Shown in pieces: positions 61,599 through 64,000 of a stretch of 64,000 bases of DNA. Both the position numbers and the translations under genes were made by a program. Origin of the DNA: Erwinia sp. SLM-02 (GTDB lineage: Bacteria; Pseudomonadota; Gammaproteobacteria; Enterobacterales; Enterobacteriaceae). Location of the stretch: the NCBI RefSeq assembly GCF_037450285.1, contig NZ_JAQISN010000002.1:558001-622000 (forward strand), read 5' to 3'. The notes beneath the pieces are model-generated. The model was not told the origin of the DNA. It ran no database searches and was given only the letters and a program-made list of their open reading frames with translations. The stretch's first letter is position 1. Every line of letters begins with the position of its first letter.

Positions 61599-61838
61599 AC
61601 CGACACCGATACGCCATACCCGATACCTATCGCGACTAAACCAATCCAAAGTACCGATACGCCATGCCCGATACCCATCGCGACTAAACCAAATCAGGAA
61701 TAAATAGCAAAAATTTAACTATAAGCGTTTTTTATGCTTATTTTTCTTCATAGCGGATGCAATTCAAAATTTAAATTTTGCTGCTAACTATTAGCATGAA
61801 AAGTTATTGTCCTCTGCTATCAAGGTTTGAAAAGAAAA

Positions 61839-63254
61839 ATGAGTGAAGCCTGCGCGCCGGGAATCCCTTCCCCGCAAAATAACCCTATAAAATATAATAA
61901 ATTATCCGATCGCCTCGACGCCCTGCCGGCTACCGCCGGGCTGTGGCGCTTTATTGCATTACTCTCACTGGGCGGATTCTTTGAACTCTATGATTTATTC
62001 CAGACGGGATATATTAGTTCAGGTTTAATCAGCGAGAACATATTTCATCTGGGTGAACTCGGTGTATTTGGAATATCTGACCAGGCCGCATTTGCCTCCG
62101 CCACCTTCCTTGGCCTGTTCCTCGGTGCCAGCCTGCTGGCGCCTCATGCCGACCGCTTTGGCCGCCGCATGACCTTTATGTTTGCGCTGGCCTGGTACGG
62201 CTGCTTCTCCATGCTGATGGCGTTCCAGAGCCAGGCGGAGTGGATCATCTTCTGCCGCTTCCTGGTGGGCATCGGTCTGGGTATTGAGCTGGTGACCATC
62301 GACACCTACCTCAGCGAATGCGTCCCGTCGCGGCTGCGCAGTAAAGCCTTTGCTTTTGCCTTCTTTGTGCAGTTCCTCTCGGTTCCCGCCGTCGCGCTGA
62401 TGTCCTGGTGGCTGGTACCGCAGACTATTTTGGGCCTGACCGGCTGGCGCTGGGTGGTGATCGCGGGTGCGGTATGCTCAATGGTTATCTGGCTGGTGCG
62501 GAAAAATCTGCCGGAGTCGCCGCGCTGGCTGGCGCAGCAGGGCCGGCACCAGGAGGCTCATCAGGTGGTCAGCGGCCTGGAAATCCGCTGCGGCGTGCCG
62601 GTGACCGCACCGGACGCGGCCGACATCGATACGGGAGCCACGCAGAAACCGCAGGGGCGCTTTCGTGATATCTGGCGGCCGGAGTATCGCCAGCGTACGC
62701 TGATGCTGGTGGTGATGAATATCTTCCAGGCGATTGGCTTCTTCGGCTTCGGCAACTGGCTGCCCGCACTGCTGTCGGGCAAGGGGGCCAGCATCACCCA
62801 CAGCCTGCTGTATGCCTTTTTTATCACCCTCGCCTATCCGCTGGGCTCGCTGATTTGTAGCCGCTATGCGGACAAGATCGAGAATAAGTGGCAGATCGTT
62901 CTGTCATCGCTGATGACGGTGATTTTCGGCACGCTGTTCGCCCTGCAGACTAACCCGCTGCTGCTGATTATCTGCGGCTTCTGCATCACCTACTCAAACG
63001 CCTGGCTGACCTTCAGCTATCACGCCTACCAGACCGAGGTGTTTCCCACCTTTATCCGCGCGCGCGCCGTCGGGTTCTGCTACTCGTTCAGCCGTCTTTC
63101 CACGGTGTTCAGCAGCATTATTATCGGCATGATTTTGCAGGTGGCGGGAACGCAGGGGGTGGTGGCCTTTATCGTCGTCAGCATGCTGATTGTGATGCTG
63201 ACCATCGGCATCTTCGGGCCGAAGACGCGCGGTATCAATCTGGATGATATCTGA
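61839..63254 (+). CDS. MFS transporter, sugar/metabolite:H+ symporter type (YaaU-like)
   Basis: A 471-residue, 12-helix inner-membrane symporter. After a polar 45-residue N-terminus come helix 1 FIALLSLGGFFELYDLFQTGYIS, motif A GASLLAPHADRFGRRMTF, FCRFLVGIGLGIELVTIDTYLSECVPSRLRSKAFA, ESPRWLAQQGR before the central loop, and YQTEVFPTFIRARAVGFCYSFSRLS in the second half. Start: ATG 61839 (MSEACAPG); an upstream TTG at 61827 is open but poorly placed. Substrate unknown. It is separated from the yia operon by the repeat locus. Confidence 0.88.
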   Translation: MSEACAPGIPSPQNNPIKYNKLSDRLDALPATAGLWRFIALLSLGGFFELYDLFQTGYISSGLISENIFHLGELGVFGISDQAAFASATFLGLFLGASLLAPHADRFGRRMTFMFALAWYGCFSMLMAFQSQAEWIIFCRFLVGIGLGIELVTIDTYLSECVPSRLRSKAFAFAFFVQFLSVPAVALMSWWLVPQTILGLTGWRWVVIAGAVCSMVIWLVRKNLPESPRWLAQQGRHQEAHQVVSGLEIRCGVPVTAPDAADIDTGATQKPQGRFRDIWRPEYRQRTLMLVVMNIFQAIGFFGFGNWLPALLSGKGASITHSLLYAFFITLAYPLGSLICSRYADKIENKWQIVLSSLMTVIFGTLFALQTNPLLLIICGFCITYSNAWLTFSYHAYQTEVFPTFIRARAVGFCYSFSRLSTVFSSIIIGMILQVAGTQGVVAFIVVSMLIVMLTIGIFGPKTRGINLDDI

Positions 63255-63263
63255 CAAAAACAC

Positions 63264-63290
63264 AGGGGCGACACGGCGTCGCCCCTGACG
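63264..63290. terminator. Terminator between converging MFS and EAL genes
   Basis: A perfect 9-bp stem AGGGGCGAC (63264-63272) / GTCGCCCCT (63278-63286). On the minus strand the stem is followed by TGTGTTTTTG, so it best serves the EAL gene; it may act in both directions. Confidence 0.7.
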
Positions 63291-63301
63291 CTTCACGCGG
63301 G

Positions 63302-64000
63302 TCAGAACTCTTTTAGGCGATCTTCGGAGGGCTGAGGGCGGCCGAAATAGTAGCCCTGGAACAGCGTACAGCCCTCTTCCTTCAGCCGTTCAAACTGCTC
63401 GTTGCTCTCCACCCCTTCGGCGGTGATCTGAATATCCAGACTGCGGCTCATACCGGTAATCGCCCGGATAATCGCCAGCGCCTCGCGGCTGTCTTTCATA
63501 TCGTTGATAAACGACTTGTCAATTTTGATTTTGTCGAACGGGAACGAGCGCAGATAGCTCAGCGATGAGTAGCCGGTCCCAAAATCATCCAGCGCGATAC
63601 GCACGCCCAGCGCCTTCAGCTTCTGCAGGATATCGATATTCACCGAAGTATTATCCAGCAGCACCGACTCGGTGATCTCCACCTCCAGGCGATTCGGTGC
63701 CAGGCCGGACTCTTTCAGCGCCGCTTCCACCACCGACACCAGCGCGCTGTTTTTAAACTGCATCGGCGACAGGTTTACCGCCACGCTCTGCCCGTCCGGC
63801 CAGCTGGCCGCTTCACGGCAGGCTTCATGCAGCGCATAGGCGCCCAGGCTGTGGATCAGGCCGGTTTCCTCGGCAATCGGGATAAAATCCATCGGCATAA
63901 TCATGCCTTTTTCCGGGTGGTGCCAGCGCATCAGCGCCTCATAGCCAATAATATGCTGATGCTGATTATTGGTAATCGGCTGATAGTACAGCCTGAGCTG
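63302..64000 (-). CDS. EAL-domain c-di-GMP phosphodiesterase, C-terminal part (truncated by window)
   Basis: The minus-strand frame is open from the window edge to a stop at 63302, 232 codons plus stop. The visible part is an almost whole EAL domain starting LRLYYQPITNN: GYEALMRW (EAL), NLSPMQF (Asn), EITESVLL (Glu), ALDDFGTGYSSLSYL (DD), KIDKSFI (Lys), TAEGVES (Glu) and LFQGYYFGRP. All catalytic residues are present, so activity is expected. Domains upstream (possibly GGDEF or a sensor) lie outside the window. Confidence 0.95.
   Translation of the reverse strand, partial: QLRLYYQPITNNQHQHIIGYEALMRWHHPEKGMIMPMDFIPIAEETGLIHSLGAYALHEACREAASWPDGQSVAVNLSPMQFKNSALVSVVEAALKESGLAPNRLEVEITESVLLDNTSVNIDILQKLKALGVRIALDDFGTGYSSLSYLRSFPFDKIKIDKSFINDMKDSREALAIIRAITGMSRSLDIQITAEGVESNEQFERLKEEGCTLFQGYYFGRPQPSEDRLKEF

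Larger units (their letters stand above)
60926..61694. repeat. 207-bp tandem repeat locus (three copies, the middle one expanded)
   Basis: Copies start with GCAGCAAAACCGC at 60926, 61133 and 61484. Spacing is 207 bases between the first two and 351 (207 + 3x48) between the last two, because the middle copy holds three extra 48-bp units. Each copy contains one cloverleaf element (60963-61040, 61170-61247, 61521-61598) and then one or more 48-bp units. The third copy ends at about 61694. The copies are nearly identical, which suggests recent duplication. Confidence 0.9.

Noticed and set aside
60765..61649. 294-codon minus-strand frame through the repeat locus
   Set aside because: It starts at TTG without a ribosome site and consists of repeat translations; its openness follows from repeat periods divisible by three. 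Kept only as a point in the findings.

Overview
The window is a chromosomal segment of a gamma-proteobacterium of the order Enterobacterales. The left end (groEL, groES, fxsA, aspA, dcuA, dsbD, yjdC, tRNA-Phe) keeps the Escherichia coli gene order, but yjeH and cutA are missing. The body is GC-rich with AT-rich intergenic islands. The accessory content (type 3 fimbriae, heme/iron signalling, plant-sugar catabolism, dispersed palindromes) suits a plant- or environment-associated enterobacterium such as Erwinia, Pantoea or Serratia relatives. The genus is an inference and is not proven by the sequence.

Layout. 1-7.9 kb: chaperonins under a sigma-32-type promoter, fumarate/aspartate metabolism, DsbD and tRNA-Phe. 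8.1-13.3 kb: an iron/heme cell-surface-signalling cluster on the minus strand (TonB-dependent receptor with STN domain, FecI-type sigma factor with a 15/19 Fur box, FecR-type anti-sigma, dedicated TonB) without a hemophore or its exporter. 14.0-21.1 kb: a complete type 3 fimbrial locus, mrkABCDF, facing its c-di-GMP genes mrkH (PilZ activator) and mrkJ (EAL phosphodiesterase). 21.5-27.7 kb: an AdeAB-like RND efflux pair divergent from an AdeRS-like two-component system, with 11-bp-phased direct repeats between them. 27.8-33 kb: a LysR/MFS pair, fructose-6-phosphate aldolase, a DeoR regulator, sugar phosphatase YbiV and an 8-bp microsatellite. 33.2-46.2 kb: mixed metabolic genes (YdcJ dioxygenase, Nudix, a HalD/ArpA-like Fe/2OG oxygenase, a DUF2817 peptidase with an orphan amino-acid-binding protein, trehalase TreF, exporters, a second LeuCD-type dehydratase with a LysR regulator, a YrdC-like protein). 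46.5-60.4 kb: an MFS carrier and then a YiaJ(PlaR)-type regulon: a sugar ABC transporter, an SMP-30 lactonase, and yiaK-yiaL-MFS-lyxK-sgbH-sgbU-sgbE for 2,3-diketo-L-gulonate/ascorbate-type substrates. 60.5-61.7 kb: a dense repeat locus. 61.8-64.0 kb: an MFS transporter and the EAL end of a diguanylate-signalling protein cut by the window.

How the parts work together. The yia-type operon would take an imported lactone or keto-sugar through lactone opening, reduction (YiaK), phosphorylation (LyxK), decarboxylation (SgbH), epimerisation (SgbU) and epimerisation to D-xylulose 5-phosphate (SgbE). Near-palindromic TGGAA-N5-TTYCA sites before both the ABC operon and yiaK suggest one IclR-type regulator for both. 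MrkH and MrkJ would tie fimbrial expression to c-di-GMP, and two EAL proteins lie in the window. DeoR probably regulates itself and fsa, since both upstream regions carry AAAGTTTCAT.

The most unusual stretch is 60532-61700. It holds four copies of a cloverleaf-like palindromic element whose stems change sequence while pairing is kept, embedded in nested tandem repeats of 45, 48 and 207 bp, all multiples of three.
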